Numbered from the stretch's first letter, positions 13,504-22,934 are shown. The stretch: 64,000 bases of DNA from Sphingomonas yunnanensis (GCF_019898765.1 NZ_JAIOKB010000004.1:345856-409855); one strand, 5' to 3'. Notes: generated from the sequence alone by a model not told the origin. A program made the numbers and translations.

Positions 13504-15675
13504 TCACAGGAAGCTGTACGGGTCGACGTCCACCGCGACCCGCACCTTAGCCGGCCAGTCGAGCGCGCCCAGCCAGGCGCGGATCACGTCCTGCACGTCG
13601 AGCGCGCGCCGCGCATGGACCAGCAGGCGGAAGCGGTGCCGCCCGCGCAGCATCGCCAGCGCCGCCGGGGCGGGGCCGTACACCGCCATGCCCTCGACCT
13701 CGGGCGCGTGGCGCCCGATCAGCCGCGCCACCTCGTGCGCGGCGTTCTGCTCCTCGCTCGAGACGATGATCGCGGCATAGCGGCCGTACGGCGGCGCCCC
13801 CGCGTCCTGCCGCGCCTCGGTCTCGGCGGCGTAGAAGGCATCGGCGTCGCCCGTCACCAGCGCCTGCATCACCTGCGCCTTGGGGCTGTGCGTCTGGATG
13901 AACACCTGCCCCTTCTTGGCGCCGCGCCCGGCGCGCCCCGAGACCTGACGGATCTGCTGGAAGGTGCGCTCGGCCGCACGCAGGTCACCGCCGTCGAGCC
14001 CGAGGTCGGCGTCGACCACCCCGACCAGGGTGAGGTTGGGAAAGTGATAGCCCTTGGTCACCAATTGCGTGCCCACGACGATGTCGATCGCGCCTTCCTC
14101 CATCCGGGCGACGAACTCGGCGGCCTTGGCGGGCGACCAGATCGTGTCCGAGGTCACCACCGCGGCGCGCGCCTCGGGAAACAGCGCCGCGACCTCGTCG
14201 GCGATCCGCTCGACCCCGGGGCCACACGCCACCAACGTATCCTCGTTGCTGCACTCGGGGCAGAGCCGCGGCACCGGCTCAACGTGGCCGCAATGATGGC
14301 AGGCGAGCCGGCGTGTCAGCCGATGCTCGACCATCCAGGCGGTGCAGTTCGGACATTGAAAACGGTGCCCGCAGGTGCGGCAGAGCGTGAGCGGCGCATA
14401 GCCGCGGCGGTTGAGGAACAGCAGCGACTGCTCGCCCCGCGCGAGCGTGTCGCGCAGCGCCTCGACGAGCCGCGGGCTGAGCCAGCGGCCGCGCTCGGGC
14501 GGCTCCTCGATCAGGTCGATCGCCGCGATCGCCGGCATCTCGGCGAGGCCATAGCGGCCCGGCAGCTTCACCTCGGCATAGGTGCCGAGCGCGACCTGAT
14601 GGCGGGTCTCGATCGCGGGCGTGGCGGAGGCGAGGATCACCGGGCAGCGCTCGAACAGCCCGCGCATCACCGCGACGTCGCGCGCGTGATAGTGGACGCC
14701 GTCCTCCTGCTTGAAGCTGGTCTCGTGCGCCTCGTCGACCACGATCAGTCCGAGCTCGGCGTAGGGCAGGAACAGCGCGGAGCGTGCCCCGACGGTCACC
14801 TTGGCCTCGCCGCTCGCCACCGCGCGCCAGGCGCGGCGCCGCTGCGTCGCGCGTAGCCCGGAGTGCCACGCCACCGGCTCGCAGCCGAAGCGGTCGTGGA
14901 AACGCTTGAGGAAGGGCTCGGTCAGCGCGATCTCGGGGAGCAGGACCAGCACCTGCTTGCCCGCGCGCAGTGCCGCCGCGACCGCCTCGAAATATACCTC
15001 GGTCTTGCCCGAGCCGGTGACGCCGTCGAGCAGGATCGGCCGGAACGCGACGGCCTCGACCGCGCCGACCAGCGTCGTCGCCGCTTCGCGTTGCTCGGGC
15101 GAGAGCGCGGGGGGCGCGTGGTCGGGGTCGGGCAGCGGAAAGGGGCTGTCGATGCCGACCTCGACGGCCTCGATCGCGCCGCTCTTGACCAGCCCGCGGA
15201 TCACCGCGTCGCTCACCTCGGCGATCGTCGCCAGCTCGCGGATCAATCCTTGCCGGTCGCCGATCCGCTCGAGCGCCTGCGCGCGCTGCGGCGTCAGCCG
15301 GTCGGGCACCGCACCCGTGGCGCGATACTCGACCGCGCTACGTGCCCCCTCCAGCGCCGCGCTGGACGAAAGCGTCATCCGCGCCACCGCCGCAGGGGGC
15401 GCGAGATAATAGTCCGCGGTCCACTCGATCAGCCGGCGTAGCGGCGCGCGCAGCGGCGGGACCTCAGCGACGGCGAGCAGGTTGCGCAGGCGATTGTCGC
15501 CGACCTCGGCGTCGGACGGCATCCGCTCGGGCTCCCACACCACGCCGAGCAGCTGGCGCGGCCCGAGCGGCGCGACCACGATCGAGCCCGGCTCGACGTC
15601 CAGCTCGCGCGGCACGCGATAGTCGAGCGGACCGAGCGCGGAGTTGAGGACGAGGACGCGCGCACGAGAAGACAT
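13504..15675 (-). CDS. priA: Primosomal protein N' (replication restart helicase)
   Basis: 3'-5' helicase that reloads the replisome at stalled forks. From ATG 15675 it has 723 residues; ATG 15684 is an equally possible start. The N-terminal 3'BD resembles PriA (RVLVLNSALGPLDYRVP). Walker A GVTGSGKTEVY is near residue 215 and the DEAH box (VVDEAHETSFKQ) near 311. The cysteine-rich zinc insertion (CRTCGHRFQCPNC, CHHCG, CPEC) is at about 430-480, followed by helicase C-terminal motifs (VVGTQLVTKGYHFPNL, QVSGRAGRG). It converges with atpC and diverges from the next gene. Confidence 0.97.
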   Translation of the reverse strand: MSSRARVLVLNSALGPLDYRVPRELDVEPGSIVVAPLGPRQLLGVVWEPERMPSDAEVGDNRLRNLLAVAEVPPLRAPLRRLIEWTADYYLAPPAAVARMTLSSSAALEGARSAVEYRATGAVPDRLTPQRAQALERIGDRQGLIRELATIAEVSDAVIRGLVKSGAIEAVEVGIDSPFPLPDPDHAPPALSPEQREAATTLVGAVEAVAFRPILLDGVTGSGKTEVYFEAVAAALRAGKQVLVLLPEIALTEPFLKRFHDRFGCEPVAWHSGLRATQRRRAWRAVASGEAKVTVGARSALFLPYAELGLIVVDEAHETSFKQEDGVHYHARDVAVMRGLFERCPVILASATPAIETRHQVALGTYAEVKLPGRYGLAEMPAIAAIDLIEEPPERGRWLSPRLVEALRDTLARGEQSLLFLNRRGYAPLTLCRTCGHRFQCPNCTAWMVEHRLTRRLACHHCGHVEPVPRLCPECSNEDTLVACGPGVERIADEVAALFPEARAAVVTSDTIWSPAKAAEFVARMEEGAIDIVVGTQLVTKGYHFPNLTLVGVVDADLGLDGGDLRAAERTFQQIRQVSGRAGRGAKKGQVFIQTHSPKAQVMQALVTGDADAFYAAETEARQDAGAPPYGRYAAIIVSSEEQNAAHEVARLIGRHAPEVEGMAVYGPAPAALAMLRGRHRFRLLVHARRALDVQDVIRAWLGALDWPAKVRVAVDVDPYSFL

Positions 15676-15776
15676 GGGCGCCATATGGGGCAGGCCGGAG
15701 TCGGCGGGAAGCCCGCCGCGGCAGCGCGACGCGTGACGCGGCGGAACCGCGGTACGCTGCCGGAGCTTTGGCCAGC

Positions 15777-16355
15777 ATGGCGCGCGACGATCACGACGGT
15801 GGAGCGGAGGCCGGCATCGCGCTGATCGTGACGCGCGTGCTCGCCAAGGGCGCCGAGGACGATTTCCGCGCCTGGGCCGAGCGCGTCGATCGCAGCGCCG
15901 CGGCGGCGCACGGTCATCGCGGTGGGCTGCGGCTGGAGCAGACCGGCGGCCTGTTCCACACGCTCCAGCGCTTCGCCTCGCACGATTCGCTCGAGGCATG
16001 GCGCCGCTCGGACGATTACGCGCGGCTGATGCGCGAGGGCGATCGTTTCTCCACCCCGCGCACGCAGGAGGTGGCGGGCGCGCCCGCGGTGGCGCGGCTG
16101 CCGAGTGACGGCGACGGTCCCAAGTGGAAGCTGTTCCTGATGAGCTGGCTCGGCGTGCTGCCGCTGGTCCTGCTGTTCAACGGCTTGATCCAGCTGCTGC
16201 CGATGCAGCCGCCCTGGTATTGGCGCGCGCTGCTGCAATCCTGCTTCCTCGTCGCGCTGATGACGTGGCTGGTCCGCCCCGCGCTGGCGCGGAGGCTCAA
16301 GCCCTGGACGATGCGCGACAGCGACGGTGACGCGCGTGTCACGAACGACGATTGA
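15777..16355 (+). CDS. Antibiotic-biosynthesis-monooxygenase-like domain fused to two membrane helices
   Basis: 192 residues from ATG 15777, with GGAG 11 bases upstream; TTG 15768 is an alternative. Residues about 12-95 resemble the ABM ferredoxin-like fold (GIALIVTRVLAKGAEDDFRA, LFHTLQRFASHDSLEAWRRS). Residues about 118-140 and 150-172 are hydrophobic helices (LFLMSWLGVLPLVLLFNGLI; LLQSCFLVALMTWLVRP), so the domain is probably held at the inner membrane. No substrate can be assigned. It is divergent from priA. Confidence 0.75.
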   Translation: MARDDHDGGAEAGIALIVTRVLAKGAEDDFRAWAERVDRSAAAAHGHRGGLRLEQTGGLFHTLQRFASHDSLEAWRRSDDYARLMREGDRFSTPRTQEVAGAPAVARLPSDGDGPKWKLFLMSWLGVLPLVLLFNGLIQLLPMQPPWYWRALLQSCFLVALMTWLVRPALARRLKPWTMRDSDGDARVTNDD

Positions 16356-16522
16356 GGGCGCGGCGTCCGCCTTGGGTGAAGCGACCGGGATCTCGCGTGA
16401 AGGTCGCGGCGCCCGCGAGCGATGGGGCGCTGGACCAAGTTCCCTGAACCGCTAATGGGGCGACGACGCCGCGGCGCGCCCCCGCCAGGGCGGCACGCGC
16501 CTGACCGCGAGAGGAGATCGGA

Positions 16523-17275
16523 ATGACGGTGAAGACGGCGATCGTGACGGGCGCCACCTCGGGCATCGGCGCCGCCACGGCGCGCGCGCTGGTCAACGCC
16601 GGCTGGCAGGTGATCGCGAGCGGGCGGCGCGGCGAGCGGCTCGACACGCTCCGCGCCGAACTCGGCGATGTCCTGCTGCCGGCCGTGTTCGACGTGCGCG
16701 ACGAGGACGCGGTCGCGGCGGCGCTGGACGCGCTGCCCGAGCGCTTCCGCGGCATCGACCTGCTCGTCAACAATGCCGGGCTCGCGTTGGGGACCAGCCC
16801 CGCGCAGCACGCCGATCTCGCGCAGTGGAAAACGATGATCGACACCAACGTCACGGCTCTGGTGGCGATCACGCACCGGCTGCTCCCCGAGCTGATCGAG
16901 CGCAGGGGCGCGATCATCAATCTCGCCTCGGTCGCGGGCAGCTACCCGTATCCCGGCGGCAACGTGTACGGCGGCACCAAGGCGTTCGTGCAGCAGTTCA
17001 CGCTGATGTTGCGCTCGGACCTGCACGGCACGGGGGTGCGAGTCAGCGCGATCGACCCGGGCATGGTCGAGACCGAGTTCACCCTGGTACGCACCGGCGG
17101 CGACCAGGCCGCTTCCGACACGCTCTACGCCGGCGCCGAGCCGATGACCGCCGAGGACATCGCCGCGACGGTGCTGTGGATCGCGACCTTGCCGCCACAT
17201 CTCAACGTCAACCGGCTCGAGCTGATGCCGGTGACCCAGTCCTTCGCGGGTTTCCAGGTGGCGCGGGGCGGCTGA
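16523..17275 (+). CDS. Short-chain dehydrogenase/reductase, YdfG-like
   Basis: 250 residues, a single Rossmann domain. The cofactor loop TGATSGIG is at residues 9-16, with Arg-rich sequence after beta-2 (SGRRGER) that favours NADP. NNAG and the catalytic Ser/Tyr/Lys region (NLASVAGSYPYPGGNVYGGTK, with YxxxK) are intact. The C-terminal part (PGMVETEFTLVR, WIATLPPHLNVNRLELMP) resembles E. coli YdfG, an NADP-dependent 3-hydroxy acid/serine dehydrogenase, so that activity is the best guess. ATG 16523 follows GAGGAGATCGGA. It is convergent with the following GGDEF gene. Confidence 0.88.
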   Translation: MTVKTAIVTGATSGIGAATARALVNAGWQVIASGRRGERLDTLRAELGDVLLPAVFDVRDEDAVAAALDALPERFRGIDLLVNNAGLALGTSPAQHADLAQWKTMIDTNVTALVAITHRLLPELIERRGAIINLASVAGSYPYPGGNVYGGTKAFVQQFTLMLRSDLHGTGVRVSAIDPGMVETEFTLVRTGGDQAASDTLYAGAEPMTAEDIAATVLWIATLPPHLNVNRLELMPVTQSFAGFQVARGG

Positions 17276-17294
17276 TCCGTGGCGGTAGGCGTCG

Positions 17295-18752
17295 TTATGC
17301 CACGCGGCGCGGCGGGGCGAAGCGGCGCTGGCCGACGCGCGCGCGCTTGGCCTGGTACAGCAGCACATCGGCGCGCCGCGCGAGGTCGCGCAGCGAGTGG
17401 CAGTCGTCGTCGAAGGCCGCGATGCCGACCGAACCGGCGCTCGTCATCGTCACGCCGTTCGCCTCGACCGCGACTCGCAGCGCCGCCTCGACCCGCTCGC
17501 GCAGCGAGTCGAGGCCCGCGAGCAGCGCGGGGTCCTCGACGATCAGCGCGAACTCGTCGCCGCCGATCCGCGCCGCGAGCGTGCCGCTCAGCCACGGCTC
17601 GGACAGCGCCGCGCCGGTGAGCCGCAACACGTCGTCGCCGGCGGCGTGGCCCAGCGTGTCGTTGATCGCCTTGAAGCCGTCGAGGTCGATCAGCACAAGA
17701 TGGAGCGGGGTGCGATCACGGCGCGCTCGCGCCATCGCATAGTCGAGCGCGCGGTCGAAGGCGGCGCGGTTGGCCAAGCCGGTGAGCGCGTCGGTATCGG
17801 CGGCGTGACGCAGCTGCACTTCGAGCGCGTGGCGGTCGGTGATGTCCTGGAACACGCCGATCATGCCGACGACCTCGCCGTCGACGAGCTCGGGGTCGCC
17901 CATCGAGCGGACGCGCAGCGTACGCCCGTCGGCGGTGACGAAGTCGCTCTCGAAATCGAAGCGCCGACCGTCGCGGATCGCCGCCGCGATCGTGGTGGCG
18001 ATGCCGTCACGCACGGCTGCGGGATAGAAGGTGAGTGCGCGCGACAGGTCGGGCTTCTCCCCCAGGGGCAGGCCATGGATGCGGTAGACGTTGTCCGACC
18101 ATTCCAGCGACTGATCCGCGATCGACAGCCGCCACGAGCCGATCATCGCGATCTGCTCGGCCTGGCGGAAGACATGGTCCTGCCGCGCGAGCCGCGTGAC
18201 GAGCAGCTCGCCCGTGGTGGCGATATGGATCGCCTTGAGCGCGGTGCGGCGCGCCTCCAGCAGCGCCTCGGCGAGCGCGGCGAGGTGGCGCAGCGCGGCG
18301 CGCGCCGGCTCGTCGAGCGTCCTCGGCGCGACGTCGATGGCGCACAGCGTGCCAACGGTGTGGCGCGCGCCGTCCTGGCCCAACACGTTGACGGGCGCGC
18401 CGGCGTAGAAGCGCAGCCCCTTGTCCACCACCAATGGACTGGTGCCGAAGCGCGGGTCGGCCGCGAGATCCTCGATCACCACCATGTCGCGCTCGGCAAC
18501 GGTGCGGTCGCAGAAAGCGATGTCGCGCTGAAGCTCGCGCGTCTCGGTCGGCCGCGCGCTTGCCTTGATCCACAGCCGGTCGCGGTCGACCAGGTTGAGC
18601 AGCGCGATGGGGCAGCCGAGCAGCTGCGCGGCGAGGGCGACCAGCGCGTCGAACTCCTTCTCTGGCTCGCTGTCGAGCAGCGCGAGCGCGTTCAGCGCGG
18701 CGAGGCGGCTCGACTCGTCCGCGGAAGCCGTGGGAGAAGGAAGGATTGTCAT
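17295..18752 (-). CDS. Diguanylate cyclase with GAF and PAS sensor domains
   Basis: 485 residues, predicted cytoplasmic because no membrane helix is evident. Residues about 25-165 form a GAF domain (DRDRLWIKASARPTETREL, AGAPVNVLG). About 195-310 is a PAS domain ending in VVGMIGVFQDITDRH. About 320-480 is a GGDEF domain with the intact active site RIGGDEFAL, expected to make cyclic di-GMP from two GTP. The upstream inhibitory RxxD I-site is not present (LSGT in its place). No EAL domain. Divergent from xerC. Confidence 0.92.
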   Translation of the reverse strand: MTILPSPTASADESSRLAALNALALLDSEPEKEFDALVALAAQLLGCPIALLNLVDRDRLWIKASARPTETRELQRDIAFCDRTVAERDMVVIEDLAADPRFGTSPLVVDKGLRFYAGAPVNVLGQDGARHTVGTLCAIDVAPRTLDEPARAALRHLAALAEALLEARRTALKAIHIATTGELLVTRLARQDHVFRQAEQIAMIGSWRLSIADQSLEWSDNVYRIHGLPLGEKPDLSRALTFYPAAVRDGIATTIAAAIRDGRRFDFESDFVTADGRTLRVRSMGDPELVDGEVVGMIGVFQDITDRHALEVQLRHAADTDALTGLANRAAFDRALDYAMARARRDRTPLHLVLIDLDGFKAINDTLGHAAGDDVLRLTGAALSEPWLSGTLAARIGGDEFALIVEDPALLAGLDSLRERVEAALRVAVEANGVTMTSAGSVGIAAFDDDCHSLRDLARRADVLLYQAKRARVGQRRFAPPRRVA

Positions 18753-18841
18753 CGCCGACCTTATGGTTGCCTCCCGTTAATTTACCTTTTCCTCCCGCGC
18801 GTAAGCACGCAAATTGCGACGAAAGGAGAAGTTCGACCGCG

Positions 18842-19756
18842 ATGCTGGACGTCCCGCTGACGCTTGCCGATCATTATGCGATCCATCTCGCGCGCGACCG
18901 GCGCCGCTCGGAGCATACGGTCCGCGCCTATCGCGCCACGGCGGCGCGGCTGCTGGCCTTCCTGTCCGAACACTGGGGCGAGGAGGTGGATCGCGCGCGA
19001 CTGGCGCGGATCGAGGCGACTGACCTGCGCGCCTACCTCGCGCGGCGGCGCGGTGCCGGGGTGGGCAGCGGTGCGGGGCTCGGCAATGCCTCGGCGGCAC
19101 GCGAGCTCTCGGCCGTGCGCGGCTTCCTCGACTGGGCAGGCGGCACGGCGACGGCACCGCGGCTGCGCGGACCGCGCGTGCGCAAGGGGGTGCCGCGCCC
19201 GATCGGACCGGGCGAGGCGGTCGCCCTTGCCAGCGACGTGGCGGAGGACAGCGACGAGCCCTGGGTGGCGGCACGCGACTGGGCGGTGCTGCTGCTGCTG
19301 TACGGCGCCGGGCTGCGGATCGGCGAGGCGGTGACGTTGCTGAGCGGGGTGCTGCCGCTCGGGGACACGCTGCGCGTCACCGGCAAGCGCGGCAAGACCC
19401 GCGTGGTGCCGCTGCTCGCCGATGTGCGCGCCGCGATCGAGCGCTACGCCGCGCTGTGTCCGTGGCCGCTCGCGGCTCAGGCGCCGCTGTTCCGCGGGGT
19501 CAAGGGCGGGGCGCTCTCACCCGGCGTGGTACGGCTCAAGGTGCGCGGCGCGCGCGCGCGGCTGGGGCTGGGTGAGCGCACCACGCCGCACGCGCTGCGC
19601 CACAGTTTCGCGACCCATCTGCTCGGCCGGGGAGCCGACCTGCGCGCGCTGCAGGAGCTGCTCGGCCATGCCAGCCTGAGCTCGACCCAGGTCTACACGG
19701 CGGTCGACGCGGCGCACCTGCTCGACGTCTATCGCGCCGCGCACCCGAGGGGGTGA
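18842..19756 (+). CDS. xerC: Tyrosine site-specific recombinase XerC
   Basis: Resolves chromosome dimers at dif with XerD. It has 304 residues from ATG 18842; the frame is open further upstream but lacks recombinase sequence. The SAM-like N-terminal core-binding domain includes SEHTVRAYRATAARLLAFL. The catalytic set is complete: Arg159 (GLRIGE), Lys182, His250 and Arg253 (HALRHSFATHLL), His276 (LGHASL) and Tyr285. Length and the absence of a phage context favour chromosomal XerC over an integrase. Confidence 0.92.
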   Translation: MLDVPLTLADHYAIHLARDRRRSEHTVRAYRATAARLLAFLSEHWGEEVDRARLARIEATDLRAYLARRRGAGVGSGAGLGNASAARELSAVRGFLDWAGGTATAPRLRGPRVRKGVPRPIGPGEAVALASDVAEDSDEPWVAARDWAVLLLLYGAGLRIGEAVTLLSGVLPLGDTLRVTGKRGKTRVVPLLADVRAAIERYAALCPWPLAAQAPLFRGVKGGALSPGVVRLKVRGARARLGLGERTTPHALRHSFATHLLGRGADLRALQELLGHASLSSTQVYTAVDAAHLLDVYRAAHPRG

Positions 19757-19792
19757 GGTTGAACTCTCCCCGTGCCGGCGAGGATCTGTCCG

Positions 19793-20395
19793 CTATTCGG
19801 CGCGCGGCGACCAAGTCACGACGCGGTAGACGTAATAGCCCAGCGCCAACACCGTCACGACGATCCCGACCGGCCCGACATAGCGGTCGAGCTCGCTGAA
19901 GCGGCTGCCGAGATAATAGCCCGCGCCCGCCAGCACCGCGTTCCAGATGATGCTGCCGAGGAAGGTCATGACGAGGAATCGCCACAGCGGCATCGCCGCC
20001 ATGCCGGCGGGCAGCGAGATCATCGTGCGAAAGGTCGGCATGAAGCGAAAGACGAAGATCACCCAGCCGCCATGGTGGTGAAAGAAGTGCTGCACCCGCT
20101 CGACGTCCTCCCAGTCCATCGTCAGCCAGCGCCCGTGACGCTCGACGAAAGGCCGGAAGCGCGCGTAACCGACGCGTCGGCCGATCACGTACCAGAAGAC
20201 GTTCCCCGCGGTGGTCCCGGCAGTGCCCCAGAGCAGCAGCGGCACCAGCTCCATCTGCCCGCGTGCCACCGCGATGCCGCCCAGCCCCATGATCACCTCG
20301 GAGGGAATGGGGGGAACGACATTCTCCAGCGCCATCAGCAGGAAAATGCCGAGGTAGCCGCCTTTGACGATCCAGCTGACGATGAACTCGGTCAC
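19793..20395 (-). CDS. DedA family (SNARE-associated) membrane protein
   Basis: 200-residue polytopic inner-membrane protein from a GTG at 20395. The DedA/VTT hallmarks are present: FLLMALENVVPPIPSEVIMG near the start, the glycine-rich GTAGTTAGNVFWYVIGRRVG, and FRFMPTFRTMISLPAGMAAM followed by C-terminal membrane helices. Family members act in membrane homeostasis, and some flip undecaprenyl phosphate or phospholipid; the role of this one is not known. It starts 19 bases after gshB stops, so the two are probably co-transcribed. Confidence 0.9.
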   Translation of the reverse strand: MTEFIVSWIVKGGYLGIFLLMALENVVPPIPSEVIMGLGGIAVARGQMELVPLLLWGTAGTTAGNVFWYVIGRRVGYARFRPFVERHGRWLTMDWEDVERVQHFFHHHGGWVIFVFRFMPTFRTMISLPAGMAAMPLWRFLVMTFLGSIIWNAVLAGAGYYLGSRFSELDRYVGPVGIVVTVLALGYYVYRVVTWSPRAE

Positions 20396-20414
20396 GTGAC
20401 CGGCAACGGCGCGG

Positions 20415-21374
20415 TCAGCGCGTCCGTTCCGCGTGGCGGCGCTCGATCGCGTCCCAGATGAGACCGGCGACGTCGGTGCCGTCGAACCGCTCGATCGCGA
20501 CGATACCGGTCGGCGAGGTGACGTTGATCTCGGTCAGCCACTCGCCGCCGATCACGTCGATGCCGACGAAGATCAGCCCGCGCCGCTTGAGCTCGGGCCC
20601 GAGCGCGGCGCAGATCTCGCGCTCGCGCGGCGTGAGCTCGGTCTTCTCCGCCGAGCCGCCGACCGCGAGGTTGCTGCGGATCTCGCCCTCGCCGGGGAGC
20701 CGGTTGATCGCCCCCGCCACCTGGCCGTCGACCAGCACGATGCGCTTGTCGCCCTTGGCGACGTCGGGGAGGAAGGCCTGGACCATGTGCGGCTCGCGCC
20801 ACGTCTGGTTGAACACCTCGATCAGCGCGGACAGGTTCTCGCCTTCGGGGCCGACGCGGAAGATCGCCTTGCCGCCGTTGCCGTGGAGCGGCTTGACCAC
20901 GATCGCGCCGTGCTGCCGGAGGAAGGCGCGTGTCTCGTCGAGCGAGCGAGTCACCAAGGTCGGCGGCATGAAGCGCGCATAGTCGAGCACGAACACCTTT
21001 TCAGGCGCGTTGCGCACGCTGGCGGGATCGTTCACCACGATGGTGCGATCCGCGACCCGCTCGAGCAGGTGGGTGGCGGTGATATAGCCGAGGTCGAACG
21101 GCGGATCCTGGCGCATCAGTACCACGTCGGCCGCGTCGTCGAGGTCGAGCGCCACCGGCTCCTCGAAGCGGAAATGGTCGCCCGGCACGCGCTGGACCGT
21201 CACCGGACGCGCGCTGGTCCACAGCCTACCGTCCGACCAGTTGAGCTGATCGGGGGTATAGTGGAACAGGCGGTGCCCGCGCGCCTGGCCGGCGAGCATC
21301 AGCGCGAAGGTCGAGTCGCCGGCGATGTTGATCTGGTCGAGCGGGTCCATCTGGACCGCGACGGTGAGCGCCAT
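20415..21374 (-). CDS. gshB: Glutathione synthetase
   Basis: ATP-grasp ligase joining gamma-glutamylcysteine and glycine. The 319 residues are typical. Recognisable segments are QMDPLDQINIAGDSTFALML at the N-terminus, MRQDPPFDLGYITATHLLE, KPLHGNGGKAIFRVG (ATP-grasp), and the metal/ATP site DVIGGEWLTEINVTSPTG near the C-terminus. Start is ATG 21374. It is downstream of yraN and upstream of a DedA gene on the same strand. Confidence 0.97.
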   Translation of the reverse strand: MALTVAVQMDPLDQINIAGDSTFALMLAGQARGHRLFHYTPDQLNWSDGRLWTSARPVTVQRVPGDHFRFEEPVALDLDDAADVVLMRQDPPFDLGYITATHLLERVADRTIVVNDPASVRNAPEKVFVLDYARFMPPTLVTRSLDETRAFLRQHGAIVVKPLHGNGGKAIFRVGPEGENLSALIEVFNQTWREPHMVQAFLPDVAKGDKRIVLVDGQVAGAINRLPGEGEIRSNLAVGGSAEKTELTPREREICAALGPELKRRGLIFVGIDVIGGEWLTEINVTSPTGIVAIERFDGTDVAGLIWDAIERRHAERTR

Positions 21375-21456
21375 GGACTGTCCCTTTCCGGCAGAGCGAT
21401 GCGCCGGCAGGTAGGGCCGTGCTTGGCCAATGTCACGCGGGTGATCTTTCGGAGAG

Positions 21457-21828
21457 TCAGCCGATCCAGGCGTTCTCGATGTGGCGCGGGCGCGTGCCTG
21501 GCGCCAGCAGCAGCACGTCGACGCGAATGTCGTCGCCCGGCAGCGCGTAGCGCGGCATCAGCAGCTCGGCGGCCGCCGCGACGCGCGCGAGCCGGCGCTC
21601 GTCGATCGCGGCGTCGAGCTCGGCGACGGTGCGCCGTGCCTTGACCTCGACGAAGGCGACCAGCGCGCCGCGCCGTGCCACCAGGTCGACCTCGCCCGCG
21701 GGGGTGCGCACGCGACGGTCGAGGATCTGCCAGCCCTGCAGCCGAAGCCACCAGGCGGCGAGCCGCTCGCCGCGCCGCCCCGCCGCCTCGGCGTCGCGGC
21801 GGTCTAAAAGGGAGCGGGGGCGGCGCAT
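21457..21828 (-). CDS. YraN/UPF0102 family endonuclease-like protein
   Basis: 123 residues, the normal size for YraN. It has the restriction-endonuclease-like core: GERLAAWWLRLQGWQILDRR, then GEVDLVARRGALVAFVEVKA, with the E-D-ExK arrangement of the family. Cellular function is not established. It belongs to the common rsmI-yraN-gshB neighbourhood; here rsmI is displaced by a cytochrome, DUF983 and a secreted-protein gene. gshB starts 82 bases downstream. Confidence 0.92.
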   Translation of the reverse strand: MRRPRSLLDRRDAEAAGRRGERLAAWWLRLQGWQILDRRVRTPAGEVDLVARRGALVAFVEVKARRTVAELDAAIDERRLARVAAAAELLMPRYALPGDDIRVDVLLLAPGTRPRHIENAWIG

Positions 21829-21880
21829 GACCGCGGCGTGCCCGACCCGACCGGGCGCGGCAAGCGCGAGCTGGCCCGGC

Positions 21881-22330
21881 TCAGCGGATCGGTTCGCTCT
21901 GCCGGTGCAGATAGGCGATCAGGTCGGCGCGATCGAGCGGGTCGCGCACGCCGGGAAAGCGCATCGCGGTACCGGGCGCGACGGCGGCCGGGTCGGTGAG
22001 CCAGGCGTCCATCGCGGCGTCGGTCCAGCGGCCGCCGCGCCCACGCAGCGCGGCGGTGTAGCCGTATCGCGGGCTCACCCCGGCGACGGGCGCGCCCATC
22101 GCGCCGTGCAGGTTGGGGCCGTTTCGATCCCCTGCGGCCGCGCCGATGGTATGGCAGGCGGCGCATTGCCCGAACAGCCGCGCGCCGCGGCCAGCGTCTG
22201 CGGCGGCGAGCCGCGTCGCGAGCGTCGGGTTCGCGGCCAGCGCCTTCCGCCGCGCCGCCACGTCACCGTCGCCGCAGCCGGCGAGCAGCGCCAGGACGGC
22301 CGCCACGAGCGAGGCGCGCCGCCCGATCAC
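21881..22330 (-). CDS. Class I cytochrome c, predicted lipoprotein
   Basis: 149 residues from a GTG at 22330. The N-terminus (SLVAAVLALLAGCGDGD) has a lipobox with Cys19, so it is probably anchored in a membrane facing the periplasm. The haem site is Cys56-Ala-Ala-Cys-His60, and the distal methionine is likely in PGTAMRFPG. The fold matches small mitochondrial-type c cytochromes (GPNLHGAMGAPVAGVSPRYG). Electron carrier, partner unknown. Its GTGA start overlaps the DUF983 stop by 4 bases, indicating coupling. Confidence 0.9.
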   Translation of the reverse strand: MIGRRASLVAAVLALLAGCGDGDVAARRKALAANPTLATRLAAADAGRGARLFGQCAACHTIGAAAGDRNGPNLHGAMGAPVAGVSPRYGYTAALRGRGGRWTDAAMDAWLTDPAAVAPGTAMRFPGVRDPLDRADLIAYLHRQSEPIR

Positions 22331-22776
22331 TGGTCGAAGTCGCTCTCGCCGGAGGTCCCGTGCAGGTCAGACCAGAGCCCGCGCGTCCCCGCCTCCTGCG
22401 CGCGGTTGACATATTGCGACGCGACCAGCCAGCCCTTGATCGGGCGCAGCGGCAGCAGCGTACCCAGCGTCATCACAGGCACCGAGGTGACGAGATGCAC
22501 CCAGGCGGGCGGCTCGAAGGCGACCTGGAGCCACACGACGAAGGCGGTCAGCGGCAGCGCGATGATGCACAGCGAGAAGAAGGCGGGGCCGTCGTCGGGC
22601 GCGGCGAAGCGATAGTCCAGCCCGCAATGATCACAGCGCGGCACCACCTTGAGCCACGACGCGAACATCCTGCCTTCGCCGCAGCGCGGGCAGCGGCCGC
22701 GCCAGCCCGAGCGGATGATCCACCAGAAGCGGTCTCGGCCGGTGGGCACGACGGGGGACGGGGGTGACGGTTCCAT
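22327..22776 (-). CDS. DUF983 membrane protein
   Basis: 149 residues from ATG 22776. Two CxxC pairs near the N-terminus (RCPRCGEGRMF, RCDHCGLDYRF) suggest a metal or zinc-ribbon site. Two hydrophobic segments follow (PAFFSLCIIALPLTAFVVWL; HLVTSVPVMTLGTLLPLRP), then the conserved PIKGWLVASQY. Function unknown; in other alphaproteobacteria the family is often found near cytochrome oxidase genes. It overlaps the downstream cytochrome c by 4 bases, which fits a link to respiration. Confidence 0.9.
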   Translation of the reverse strand: MEPSPPSPVVPTGRDRFWWIIRSGWRGRCPRCGEGRMFASWLKVVPRCDHCGLDYRFAAPDDGPAFFSLCIIALPLTAFVVWLQVAFEPPAWVHLVTSVPVMTLGTLLPLRPIKGWLVASQYVNRAQEAGTRGLWSDLHGTSGESDFDQ

Positions 22777-22934
22777 GCGCTTCGATGTAGGCGCGCTGGC
22801 ACCCGGATTCGATGGGACAGAACGTCCCACCCGCCGTCGCACGGTCGCCACGCTCCGCCCGATCCGGAGGAAAAAGGGAGTGTGCACAGGCGCCTGGCTT
22901 GCCTAGTCTGGGCGTGGCGGACGGGAGAGAGGCG

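Noticed and set aside
18842..19756. Tyrosine recombinase as a phage or island integrase
   Set aside because: Length, catalytic layout and surroundings fit chromosomal XerC; no att repeat or phage genes nearby.
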